Shown here in pieces: positions 31,851-39,823 of a DNA stretch of 49,415 nt (its first letter is position 1; each line of letters begins with the position of its first letter). The notes under the pieces were generated by a model. That model was not told the origin of the DNA and ran no database searches. It worked only from the letters and a program-made list of their open reading frames with translations. The stretch comes from Myxococcales bacterium UBA1203. Lineage in GTDB: Bacteria; Myxococcota; Myxococcia; Myxococcales; UBA5297. The stretch is from positions 1-49,415 of the forward strand of contig DBXV01000021.1 of assembly GCA_002309695.1 (NCBI GenBank). The letters run 5' to 3'. Both the position numbers and the translations under genes were made by a program.

Positions 31851-32399
31851 TGTGCGCCTCCTGCCATTTCCAAGGACGGCAGCACTGCGCAGCGAATTTT
31901 TCCGACAGGCGAAATTTCCCAGAAAGCCCGAACAAAAAGCCAGCTGTCAAAAGAGCAGGCTGATCCGGAAAATAAATTCAGGCAGAGGTGGGAATGCGGG
32001 TGATGGCTGGAGGGCGTCAGGCGGAAAGTCGGTCGGAACATCGGATGTCCCCCGTCCGCGCCTAATGTCGTTCAAAAGGCGTCAGACAGAAAAAAGCGCA
32101 CTCTTCCCCTGGGGGTGTGAGTGCGCTCATCCGATATCCACGATGCCTTCCCTCCGATGCTGTCTGAGGGAGAGGGACCGCTTCGTTTTCCAGTTTGCGC
32201 GTGATGCCACAGACGTGTCTTCGAGATCTGATGCGCAGCGCTGGCGCAGGGCCTCTTCGGCCAAGCCGTCATTGATGAGTCCGCCCAAAGAAGTCCGGGC
32301 GGTAAGACGGGCGCGGCGTTTAGTCGGCGGCGCGCAAAATTCAAGCGGATTGTTTCCGTTCGTTTCGCGGCGCGCGGTGCTCTTCTGCGGCCTGCTTCC
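31851..32399. other. Intergenic region: lpd 3' region and terminator
   Basis: The only clear element is the terminator at 32090-32127. Between it and the lpd stop lie about 270 bases without a convincing gene. A plus-strand frame from 31723 to 32748 overlaps the lpd and 31242 genes and looks like chance. Confidence 0.45.
32090..32127 (-). terminator. Rho-independent terminator downstream of lpd
   Basis: AGCGCACTC (32095-32103) and GAGTGCGCT (32119-32127) pair perfectly, with TTTTTT following on the minus strand. It lies about 270 bases past the lpd stop, leaving an unusually long 3' untranslated region. Confidence 0.8.
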
Positions 32400-33815
32400 T
32401 CAGATGTTGAGCGGGCGGCCCAGCGCAGCCAGCGCGGCCTCGCCGCAAATCTCGGACAGCGTGGGGTGCGCGTGGATGGTGCCGGCGATGTCGTTCAGCG
32501 ACGCGCCCATGGAGAGCGCAGCGCAGAACTCACCGATGAGCTCCGAGGCATGGGGACCGGCCAGATGCGCGCCCACGAGCTTCCCGCTGTCCTTCTCGGC
32601 GATGAGCTTGGCGAAGCCGTCCGTCTCGCCCAGCACAGAAGCTCTGCCGATGGCGGCGAAGGGAAAGCGGCCGACGGTGATGTTCATGCCCTGCCGCACC
32701 GCGGCCTCTTCGGTCAGACCCACCGAAGCCGTCTCGGGCGCGGAATAGACGCAGGCGGGAATCAGCTCAGCGCGCAGCGGCTCTGTCGGCAGACCGGCAA
32801 TGGCGTCGGCGGCAATCAGCCCCTCATGGCTTGCCGCATGGGCCAGCGCGGGCAGCGGCGTCACGTCGCCAATCGCATAGATGCCCGGCGCGCTCGTCCG
32901 CATCTGCGCGTCCACGCGAATCCGCCCCTTCTCGGGAACGATGCCCACGCTCTTAAGGCCGATTCCGTCGATGCAGGACTCGCGGCCCACGGCCACGAGC
33001 AGCGCGTCTGCCTCGACAAGTGTTTTCTGGGGCGTCCCCAAATTTTCAGTTGACGCAAGTGTCAGGCGCACGCCGCCGTCCGTCATCTCGGCCGATTCGA
33101 GACGGGCGGAGGTGAACACGTCGATACGGCGCCGCCGAAACGCTCTGAAAAGCCAGTCGGAAATCTCGGCATCCGCGGCGGGAAGCAGCCGGTCCATGGC
33201 CTCGATGAGCGTCACCTGCGCGCCGAAGGAGCGGAAGGCAGAGGCAAATTCGAGCCCCACAGCGCCGGAGCCCAGCACCGCCAGCCGGGATGGAACATGG
33301 TCGAGCGACAGGGCCGAATCGCTGGTGAGGATGCGCCGATGGTCAGGCTCAAGCCCCGGCAAAGCGCGCACGCGGGAACCCGTGGCCAGAATGATGTTGG
33401 CGGCATGAACGGCCGTCTCATTTCCCGCGCTATCCACGACGCGCAGACGCCCCGGACCATCGAGCGAGGCCGTCCCGCACATGACCTGCACGCCCGCCTT
33501 GCGGCACAGCCCGAGAATCCCGGCGGACAGCTTCGCCACCATCCGCTCCTTGCGCTGCATGAGCTTCGGAAAATCGAGCACCGGCGGCGTGCCCAGGGTG
33601 ATGCCGTAGAGCTGCGCGCGGGCCATTTCGTCCATGCGGCGCGCCGTCTCCAGCAGCGTCTTGGTGGGAATGCAGCCGCGCAGCAGGCACGTGCCGCCCA
33701 GGCGATTTTCCCGGTCAATCAGAAGGGTTTTCAGGCCATTGCCCGCAGCCCGCAGCGCCGCCGTGTAGCCGCCGGGACCCGCGCCCATCACCGCCACATC
33801 AAATGATTCTGTCAT
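32400..33815 (-). CDS. lpdA: Dihydrolipoyl dehydrogenase
   Basis: The protein has 471 residues. An FAD-binding GAGPGG (11-16) is followed by the redox disulfide in GGTCLLRGCIPTKTLL, with the Cys-x4-Cys spacing kept. An NAD-binding GSGAVG, FAD motif IYAIGDVT and dimerisation domain with catalytic His-Glu (IHAHPTLSE) follow. The enzyme reoxidises dihydrolipoamide of 2-oxoacid dehydrogenases or the glycine cleavage system, giving NADH. The LLRG variant within the disulfide loop (usually LNVG) is less common. No E1, E2 or gcv genes are nearby, so its complex cannot be told. It follows the DUF6901-like gene after 34 bases. Confidence 0.93.
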   Translation of the reverse strand: MTESFDVAVMGAGPGGYTAALRAAGNGLKTLLIDRENRLGGTCLLRGCIPTKTLLETARRMDEMARAQLYGITLGTPPVLDFPKLMQRKERMVAKLSAGILGLCRKAGVQVMCGTASLDGPGRLRVVDSAGNETAVHAANIILATGSRVRALPGLEPDHRRILTSDSALSLDHVPSRLAVLGSGAVGLEFASAFRSFGAQVTLIEAMDRLLPAADAEISDWLFRAFRRRRIDVFTSARLESAEMTDGGVRLTLASTENLGTPQKTLVEADALLVAVGRESCIDGIGLKSVGIVPEKGRIRVDAQMRTSAPGIYAIGDVTPLPALAHAASHEGLIAADAIAGLPTEPLRAELIPACVYSAPETASVGLTEEAAVRQGMNITVGRFPFAAIGRASVLGETDGFAKLIAEKDSGKLVGAHLAGPHASELIGEFCAALSMGASLNDIAGTIHAHPTLSEICGEAALAALGRPLNI

Positions 33816-33849
33816 CAGCGTTCTCCCGTTCGTTCACTCGTGCCCGCCG

Positions 33850-34560
33850 TCAGTCGTTCCAGGCCGAAAAAATCGCCTTCATTTCCTGAAGTCCGTTCTC
33901 GATGGAGAGCGGCGCTTCCTGAGCGAAGCAGTCGAGGAGAACGATGGCGTTGAGGCCCGCGTCGAGTTCCGCCGCGGACTGAATGCGCCGCGAAAAGGCC
34001 CGGTTGACGATGGCAATCTGCCGGTAGCGCTCGGAGAGGCCGTCCAGAGAAATGCTGCGCGTGCCGTCGGCAGCAGCGGGCGCGAACAGATACTGGCCGA
34101 CAAGCCACGTGGCCGCCGCGCGGAAGACCGTCTCCTCGCGGGAAGCAAAGGGCAGATGAAAGCGGACCATGGGCCGCAGACACCGGAGGAGCGGACAGCC
34201 GCTGGCGGTCATGCAGATGCCGAAGAGCGAGCTCAGCCCCTCCTGCGCGGAGCAGAATTTGGTCATCACCCGGTCCGGCGTCTCCACCTCCACGCGCATG
34301 CGGGCAAAGGAAGGGATGCGCGAAAAGGCGGCGAGCGGCTCCACCAGGCGCGCCGCCGACGGACAGAAGCGATGGATGCGGGCGTCCAGCGTGCAGTTGG
34401 GGCAGCGGCCCCACGAGAGCTCGGTCCACGGCGGCAGGCTGTCCAGAACGGGCACGCGGAAGAGCAGCGTTCCCGGATCGAGCGAAAAGAGGATGTCCAC
34501 GGGCGGGTTGTCCGCGAAGTGGAAGCGGTAGCGGATGTCGATGGAGGACGTGATGGGCAT
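33850..34560 (-). CDS. DUF6901-like conserved hypothetical protein
   Basis: The protein has 236 residues. The N-terminal half has a CPNC motif (WGRCPNCTLDARIHRFCPSA) and the central part a TASGCPLLRCLRPMVRFHLPF block. This resembles the DUF6901 family known from proteobacteria, which has no assigned function. The conserved cysteines suggest metal binding. The start is ATG 34560 (weak GAGG-type site). It lies 34 bases upstream of lpd and is probably co-transcribed with it. There are no membrane segments. Confidence 0.75.
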   Translation of the reverse strand: MPITSSIDIRYRFHFADNPPVDILFSLDPGTLLFRVPVLDSLPPWTELSWGRCPNCTLDARIHRFCPSAARLVEPLAAFSRIPSFARMRVEVETPDRVMTKFCSAQEGLSSLFGICMTASGCPLLRCLRPMVRFHLPFASREETVFRAAATWLVGQYLFAPAAADGTRSISLDGLSERYRQIAIVNRAFSRRIQSAAELDAGLNAIVLLDCFAQEAPLSIENGLQEMKAIFSAWND

Positions 34561-35437
34561 GGGGTGAGGTCAGAGGAAAAAGAAGGATGAAGCGCGGGAG
34601 AGGAAGCCTGTCCTTAAGTCCAAAGAGCGCGCGCCTTCCACGCATCCTCAGTCCCCCTGTCAACGCGCAGTGCGAATTCCTCCCCGGGAATCCGGCATCC
34701 CCCCAATTTTTCAGTTGACCGGCCTTTGAAAGAGCCCATGAGGCGCCGCTTTTTTCGGCCCGGCCCCTCACGGTTCAGGCCTGGTGACTTCCCAACCAAC
34801 AACATCACCACACTGCCGCTTTTCCGACGTGTCCCCCGCGCCGGAAAGGCACCGAGGTCACGAGAGAACGCCCTGAAACAGCCGGCAATCCGCCTCATGC
34901 GGCTTTGTCCAGGGGTTTTCCTCGACGCAGCCCTTCGCCGTCTTCCTTGCGAGGGCCCCATTTCAGACGCCCATTTCTGTTTGCATTGAAGCGCCGGCCA
35001 ATGAGCGCGTCCCCACAGGGAACCGGAACGATTTTCCGGCACACGACGCGCGCTCATCCCGGCCAGAGCTGACGGACAAAAGCCCCAGCCGCCGCGCGGC
35101 AATCTGCATCACCCGCAGGCATGCGCATCGGCGGCGCGGCGCGTCCGTCCCGGAAGTTCTCCGAAGGCATCTTTCCGAGGGTCTTTCGCCCTGCCGTCCA
35201 GTCCGCCGTCCCATTCAGCGCGCGGCGCGCGGCTTCCGGAAACTGCCAAAGAAGCGAGGCCCGAAGTGTCCTCCTGATTCGCTCCCCGCAGTGGATCCCT
35301 TTCTCCTTTTCAAGACTCCCCTTCCCTTTTCTCTGGCGCTGAACGCGGCCCTGCCCGCCCGGCGCCCTCCTGAAAAGTCCCGGCACCGACAGGCCGCCTC
35401 ACATTCCGGCGCCCCGGGGCTCATCGAGGAAAACACC
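34561..35437. other. Long divergent intergenic region
   Basis: There are 877 bases between the DUF6901-like gene and the ATP-grasp gene. Several short GC-rich open frames exist on both strands (for example 34614-35102 minus), but none has a ribosome site, sensible composition or family resemblance. I see no RNA gene, repeat or clear promoter. Confidence 0.4.
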
Positions 35438-36469
35438 ATGCTGATTGGACTGACCTATGACCTGCGCTCGGACTACCTGGCCGAGGGCTATTCCCTGGAA
35501 GACACCGCCGAATTTGACCGCGAGGAGACGATTGCCGGCATCGAAAACGCCCTGCACGCGCTGGGCTTTGACACCGACCGCATCGGCAGCGCGCGCGCCC
35601 TCGTTCACCGCATCGAGCGGGGCGACCACTGGGACCTCGTCTTCAACATCTGCGAGGGCATGAACGGCATCGCCCGCGAAGCTCAGGTGCCCGCGATTCT
35701 CGACCTCTACGGCATCCCCTACGTCTTCTCATCGCCGCTGACCCTGGCGATGACCCTGCACAAGGGCATGGCCAAGCACGTGGTGCGCGACGCGGGCGTT
35801 CCCACCAGCGATTTCTGCGTCTTTGAGAGCCCCCGCGACCTCGAAAACCTTCACTTTGACGCGCCCTACTTCGTGAAGCCCGCGGCCGAGGGCACGGGCA
35901 AAGGCTGCTCCGGCAAATCCATCGTCAGGAGCCGCGGCGAACTGGAGGCCGTCTGCGCGGAACTCCTGAACCGCTTCCACGAACCGGTCCTCATCGAGCC
36001 CTATCTGTCCGGGCGGGAGTTCACCGTGGGCATCACCGGCAGCGGCGCAGAGGCGCGCGTGGTCGGCACCATGGAAATCATCCTCGGGGCAAAAGCAGAG
36101 AAGGGCGTCTATTCGTTCGCCAACAAGGACGACTACGAGGACCGCGTCACCTACGAATACCGGCCGCCGCATTCGTCGCCTCTGGTGGAGCAGGTGGAAG
36201 AGGTGGCGCTGAGCGCCTGGCGCGCGCTGGACTGCTGCGACGGCGGGCGCGTGGACATCCGCTGTGACGAGAAAGGCGCGCCGCAGTTTCTGGAGGTCAA
36301 TCCGCTGGCAGGACTGCGGCCCGAACACTCCGACCTCTGCATCCTCGCGGGCATGGCGGGGCTCACCTACGGCGAGCTCATCGGCCGCATCATGGACGCC
36401 GCCATTTCCCGCCTGACTGCCGAGGGCCGCCTCACGCTGCATCCCGTTCAGATGGCCGCGGCCATCTGA
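35438..36469 (+). CDS. D-alanine-D-alanine ligase-like ATP-grasp protein
   Basis: The protein has 343 residues. An N-terminal pre-ATP-grasp domain (MLIGLTYDLRSDYLAEGY, then DLVFNICEG and YGIPYVFSSP) is followed by an ATP-grasp domain with FVKPAAEGTGKGC and the metal site FLEVNPLAGLRP near residue 290. The fold matches Ddl, which joins two D-alanines for peptidoglycan. However, the N-terminal GGxSxExE signature of real Ddl is replaced (LTYDLRSDYLAEGYSLED), so another carboxylate-amine ligase substrate is possible. The start ATG 35438 follows GAGGAAAAC; the frame is open to 35291. It is followed by the DUF486 gene after 101 bases. Confidence 0.85.
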   Translation: MLIGLTYDLRSDYLAEGYSLEDTAEFDREETIAGIENALHALGFDTDRIGSARALVHRIERGDHWDLVFNICEGMNGIAREAQVPAILDLYGIPYVFSSPLTLAMTLHKGMAKHVVRDAGVPTSDFCVFESPRDLENLHFDAPYFVKPAAEGTGKGCSGKSIVRSRGELEAVCAELLNRFHEPVLIEPYLSGREFTVGITGSGAEARVVGTMEIILGAKAEKGVYSFANKDDYEDRVTYEYRPPHSSPLVEQVEEVALSAWRALDCCDGGRVDIRCDEKGAPQFLEVNPLAGLRPEHSDLCILAGMAGLTYGELIGRIMDAAISRLTAEGRLTLHPVQMAAAI

Positions 36470-36570
36470 CGAAATCGCCCGCTCCTTTTTCTTCCTTAAG
36501 ACTGCGCCTCTTTCTTCTGCCGCGTGCCGAAGGAAGGGGCGCATCTCATTTCATCCGCAAGAAGGCGCCC

Positions 36571-36942
36571 ATGCTTCTCGACTTCATCCGGCGGCCGACC
36601 GTCCTGCCCATCATCCTGCTGTGCTGCTCCAACCTGTTTATGACCATCGCCTGGTACGGCCACCTGAAGTTCACCAACAAGCCCGTGTGGATGGCCATCC
36701 TCGGCAGCTGGGGCATCGCCCTCATCGAGTACTGCATGGCCGTGCCCGCCAACCGCATCGGCTACGGCACCTACTCGGCGGCTCAGCTGAAAACGATTCA
36801 GGAGGTCGTGACGCTGACCGTCTTCAGCGCCTTCTCCGTCCTCTACCTGAAGGAATCGCTGACGCTGAACCACGCCATCGGCTTCTTTCTCATCGCCGTA
36901 GGCGCGGCCTTCATCTTTCGCGGGCCCTTCGGCGCACACTGA
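36571..36942 (+). CDS. DMT-superfamily small membrane protein (DUF486)
   Basis: The protein has 123 residues with four hydrophobic segments (about 10-28, 39-55, 74-93, 97-115). The family pattern FMTIAWYGHLKF, ALIEYCMAVPANRIGY and LKTIQEVVTLTVFSAF is visible, as in DUF486 proteins of the drug/metabolite transporter superfamily. The substrate is unknown. The start ATG 36571 follows AAGAAGG. It is probably in the inner membrane. It is convergent with the PP-loop gene, whose stop lies 19 bases away. Confidence 0.88.
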   Translation: MLLDFIRRPTVLPIILLCCSNLFMTIAWYGHLKFTNKPVWMAILGSWGIALIEYCMAVPANRIGYGTYSAAQLKTIQEVVTLTVFSAFSVLYLKESLTLNHAIGFFLIAVGAAFIFRGPFGAH

Positions 36943-36960
36943 GAGGCCGCAGCAGCAAAG

Positions 36961-37983
36961 TCAGACGCGCAGGCCCGCGATGAGGCCCTCGTTTTTCAAA
37001 GGCGCCGCCGTCTCGCGGAAAGATTCCCCGCCTTTCCGCCACTCGACGTTCACCTCGGGCAGCTCCCGACCCTGCCCATAGCGGGCGACGATGGCCGAAA
37101 TCGTCCGCCGCGCCTCACCATCGGGCTCGCCCTCGACCACGGCCACAGGACCATTCACGCCCACAGCCTCCACGAGCCAGCGGCCATCGGCATAGTTCTG
37201 GAGCGCCTCGGTCTCGGCCTCATTGCGGGCCACCACCAGCCGCACATCGTCCGCCAGACGGAAATGGCGCCCCGTCAGCAGAAGCCGCATCTCCTCCTGC
37301 GTGACGTTCCGCTCCGGGCGGCGGGCCATCAGCTCGTGAAAGCGGCGGCCAAACGTCTCGTCGGTGAGCCAGCATCCGCCGGCAGGCTGCGGGTAGTCCG
37401 TGATGCCCAGCTTTTTGGCCAGCTCCATCTGCGGCGTCCGCATGCGGCCCTTGAGCGCCAGGAGCCTGGAGCGGTCCAGAAGCCCCTCCTGCTCGGGAAT
37501 CGTCGGCGAAAGAAACTGAGCGGACAGCGGCCGCACAAGCCGCCCTTCGAGGCCGCTCTCCCGCTCGACAACGGCCATGGCCTCGCGCCGCTGGCTCTTG
37601 GGCCGCTGCCCCAGAACTTCACCTGTAAAGACGAAGGACGCGCCCCACGCCTCCATCAGCTCGCGGGCCTTCCGCAGCATGAAGATGCGGCAGTCGATGC
37701 AGGGGTTGGCGTGAGCGCCGTAGCCGTGCCGCGGGTGCGTGATCATGTGCAGGTATTCATCCCCGGAGATGTCGATGAGCTCGCGGGTGATGCCCAGCTT
37801 CGCGTCCTCGCGGGCAGCGGCCTCGCGCGTCTCACTGGAAAGGCCCGTGTAAAAATGGATCGCGCGCACCTCGATGCCCTGAGCTCGGATCAGCGCGTCG
37901 GCCAGAATCGAATCCAGCCCGCCGGAATGCAGCCCAATCGCCCGCATGCGCGCCTTTCCCTCTGAAATTTTCTCGTCCGCCAT
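36961..37983 (-). CDS. PP-loop ATPase of the tRNA-thiolation type
   Basis: The protein has 340 residues. A PP-loop LHSGGLDSILA lies near residue 20. A cysteine pair in GAHANPCIDCRIFML and the TGEVLGQRPKSQRR block resemble MnmA/ThiI-like thiolases and the proteins often labelled tRNA 5-methylaminomethyl-2-thiouridylate methyltransferase. The C-terminal third (about 215-330) looks like the NFACT-R_2-type RNA-binding module fused to such enzymes. The likely role is sulfur insertion into tRNA with ATP; the target position is not clear. The start is ATG 37983, after AAAAGGAACG. It is convergent with DUF486. Confidence 0.8.
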   Translation of the reverse strand: MADEKISEGKARMRAIGLHSGGLDSILADALIRAQGIEVRAIHFYTGLSSETREAAAREDAKLGITRELIDISGDEYLHMITHPRHGYGAHANPCIDCRIFMLRKARELMEAWGASFVFTGEVLGQRPKSQRREAMAVVERESGLEGRLVRPLSAQFLSPTIPEQEGLLDRSRLLALKGRMRTPQMELAKKLGITDYPQPAGGCWLTDETFGRRFHELMARRPERNVTQEEMRLLLTGRHFRLADDVRLVVARNEAETEALQNYADGRWLVEAVGVNGPVAVVEGEPDGEARRTISAIVARYGQGRELPEVNVEWRKGGESFRETAAPLKNEGLIAGLRV

Positions 37984-38089
37984 GTCCGCGTTCCTTTTCG
38001 TTTCACGCGCCTGAAATCCGGGCACGCCATTCCCCTCATTCCGAAGAACTTTTCAGAGAACCGGCAGAAGGCCCTCTCAGCCCCTGCGC

Positions 38090-38581
38090 TTAAGTTCTCT
38101 CCGGCGGGGCCGCGGACTCGATCGACTTCTCGACGAAAGCGGCGCACGCCTCGAAATCCGCAGGGTCCTCATCCAGAGGCGCGACGCTCGAATCCTTCGC
38201 CGGCGCCGCTTCCTCCTGAGCCGAATCCGCCGCATCGGCTTCGTCTTCAGCATCGTCGCCGCCGCCCACGTCCTCGCCTTCGAGCTCGTCCTCCATCTCC
38301 GCGTCCAGCTTCTCGATGGGCACCGACGGCGTGTCGGGGATGGGCCCCCGCGTCAGATAGATTTCCGCGTCGTTCTTCATGGAAATGAACAGGCGCAGAA
38401 AGGCCTGACGGCAGTCGGGCAGCGCGTCCCCATGCACCCCGTTGTTGCACCTCTGACAGCTCCGGCAGCGCTCAAACAGCGCTGTGAAGCGGTCGTAGGT
38501 CTCACGCGACGCGCGCCCCTCGGCGAAGTCGCGCTGATTCAGCCTGCTCAGAATGAAGATGTATTTGGAGGAAATGCACAT
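38090..38581 (-). CDS. Acidic hypothetical protein with CxxC motif
   Basis: The protein has about 163 residues. The N-half (MCISSKYIFILSRLNQRDFA, CRSCQRCNNGVHGDALPDCR) contains five cysteines in a zinc-ribbon-like arrangement. The C-half is extremely rich in Glu/Asp/Ala (EMEDELEGEDVGGGDDAEDE). The start is not certain: ATG 38581 has no ribosome site, and the frame is open to 38845, overlapping glyQ. I recognise no family. It lies divergent from glyQ and about 106 bases upstream of the PP-loop gene on the same strand. Confidence 0.6.
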   Translation of the reverse strand: MCISSKYIFILSRLNQRDFAEGRASRETYDRFTALFERCRSCQRCNNGVHGDALPDCRQAFLRLFISMKNDAEIYLTRGPIPDTPSVPIEKLDAEMEDELEGEDVGGGDDAEDEADAADSAQEEAAPAKDSSVAPLDEDPADFEACAAFVEKSIESAAPPERT

Positions 38582-38780
38582 GGACGGGGGTGGAATGGGC
38601 GGCTCGATGTCCGAGAGGGGGCGGCCCCCTACCCTCAAAACAAATGCCGGACAAGAGCGGCGCCCTGCCCTGAAAGCGCCCTTCAAAAACAGCCGCGGCA
38701 GGCACCTTCTCACCCCGATTTCCCTCTCGGGAGGTGCGCGTTGACAGCCCAAAACCGGCCGACTAGACGCCCGCGCCGCC

Positions 38781-39677
38781 ATGAAACTGACATACCAGCA
38801 GCTGATCCTTAAATTGCAGGAATACTGGGCTTCCCGGGGCTGCATGATCTGCCAAGGCTACGACACTGAGGTCGGCGCCGGCACCATGAACCCCCAGACG
38901 TTCCTTCGGGCGCTCGGTCCTGAACCCTGGTGCGTCGCCTATGTCGAGCCCAGCCGCCGCCCGGCCGACGGCCGCTACGGCGACAATCCCAACCGCCTCT
39001 ACCAGCACCACCAGTTCCAGGTGATTCTGAAGCCCTCGCCCAAGGACGTGCAGGAGCTCTATCTGGGTTCACTCGCGGCCATCGGCATCGACCTCAAGGC
39101 CCACGACATCCGCTTCGTCGAGGACAACTGGGAATCTCCCACGCTGGGCGCATGGGGGCTCGGGTGGGAAGTGTGGTGCGACGGGATGGAAATCACCCAG
39201 TTCACCTACTTTCAGCAGGCCGGCGGCATCGACTGCCACCCCGTCTGCGCCGAGCTGACCTACGGCCTGGAGCGCATCGCCATGTATCTCCAGGGCGTGG
39301 ACAACGTGTTCGACGTCGTCTTCACCGAGGGCATCAAATACGGCGAGGTCTTCCACGAGAATGAGGTGGAGCAGTCGAAATACAGCTTCGAGGCGAGCGA
39401 CGCCGACCTGCTTTTCGAGCTGTTCTCCAAATACGAGGCCGAGTGCAAACGGCTCCTCGCCGCCTCGCTCCCCATTCCCGCCTACGACTACGCGCTCAAG
39501 TGCTCCCACACCTTCAATCTGCTGGACGCCCGCCGCGCCATCAGCGTCACGGAGCGCGCCGGCTACATCAAACGGGTGAGAGACCTGGCGCGGGGCTCGG
39601 CCGAAGCGTGGCTCGCGATGAGAGAGCGCATCGGCTACCCGCTCCTCAAAGATCGCTCCAGGCTGGAAAAGGCCTGA
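38781..39677 (+). CDS. glyQ: Glycine-tRNA ligase alpha subunit
   Basis: The protein has 298 residues, the standard length for the alpha chain of the bacterial alpha2-beta2 enzyme. Key blocks are YWASRGCMICQGYDTEVGAG, GEDPNRLYQHHQFQV-like DNPNRLYQHHQFQV, EDNWESPTLGAWGLGWEVW and MEITQFTYFQQAGGI. The alpha subunit holds the catalytic site that activates glycine with ATP. The start ATG 38781 lies in GCCGCCATGAAACTG with no strong Shine-Dalgarno sequence. glyS follows after 146 bases. Confidence 0.97.
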   Translation: MKLTYQQLILKLQEYWASRGCMICQGYDTEVGAGTMNPQTFLRALGPEPWCVAYVEPSRRPADGRYGDNPNRLYQHHQFQVILKPSPKDVQELYLGSLAAIGIDLKAHDIRFVEDNWESPTLGAWGLGWEVWCDGMEITQFTYFQQAGGIDCHPVCAELTYGLERIAMYLQGVDNVFDVVFTEGIKYGEVFHENEVEQSKYSFEASDADLLFELFSKYEAECKRLLAASLPIPAYDYALKCSHTFNLLDARRAISVTERAGYIKRVRDLARGSAEAWLAMRERIGYPLLKDRSRLEKA

Positions 39678-39823
39678 ACCTGCTCTGACGCCTTTTTCGT
39701 CCGCCCCTTGCAGATCGCCGCCGGCTCCATCCCGGCCAGAGTCTGAAAGGGGCCGATTCTTTTCGTCCGCTCGCGTCCTTTGGCGCGGGCGGCGTTTCTT
39801 TTTTCCAGAGGTCCCCAAAAACC

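Noticed and set aside
31723..32748. Plus-strand frame of 341 codons
   Set aside because: It overlaps two minus-strand genes and a terminator, with no ribosome site and no recognisable domain.
34614..35102. Minus-strand frame of 162 codons in the long intergenic region
   Set aside because: Arg/Gly/Ser-rich, no ribosome site, no family resemblance, and overlapped by several equally long chance frames.
34561..35437. tRNA or small RNA gene
   Set aside because: No cloverleaf-like arms or GTTCGA-type loop could be found by eye; a tRNAscan run would settle it.
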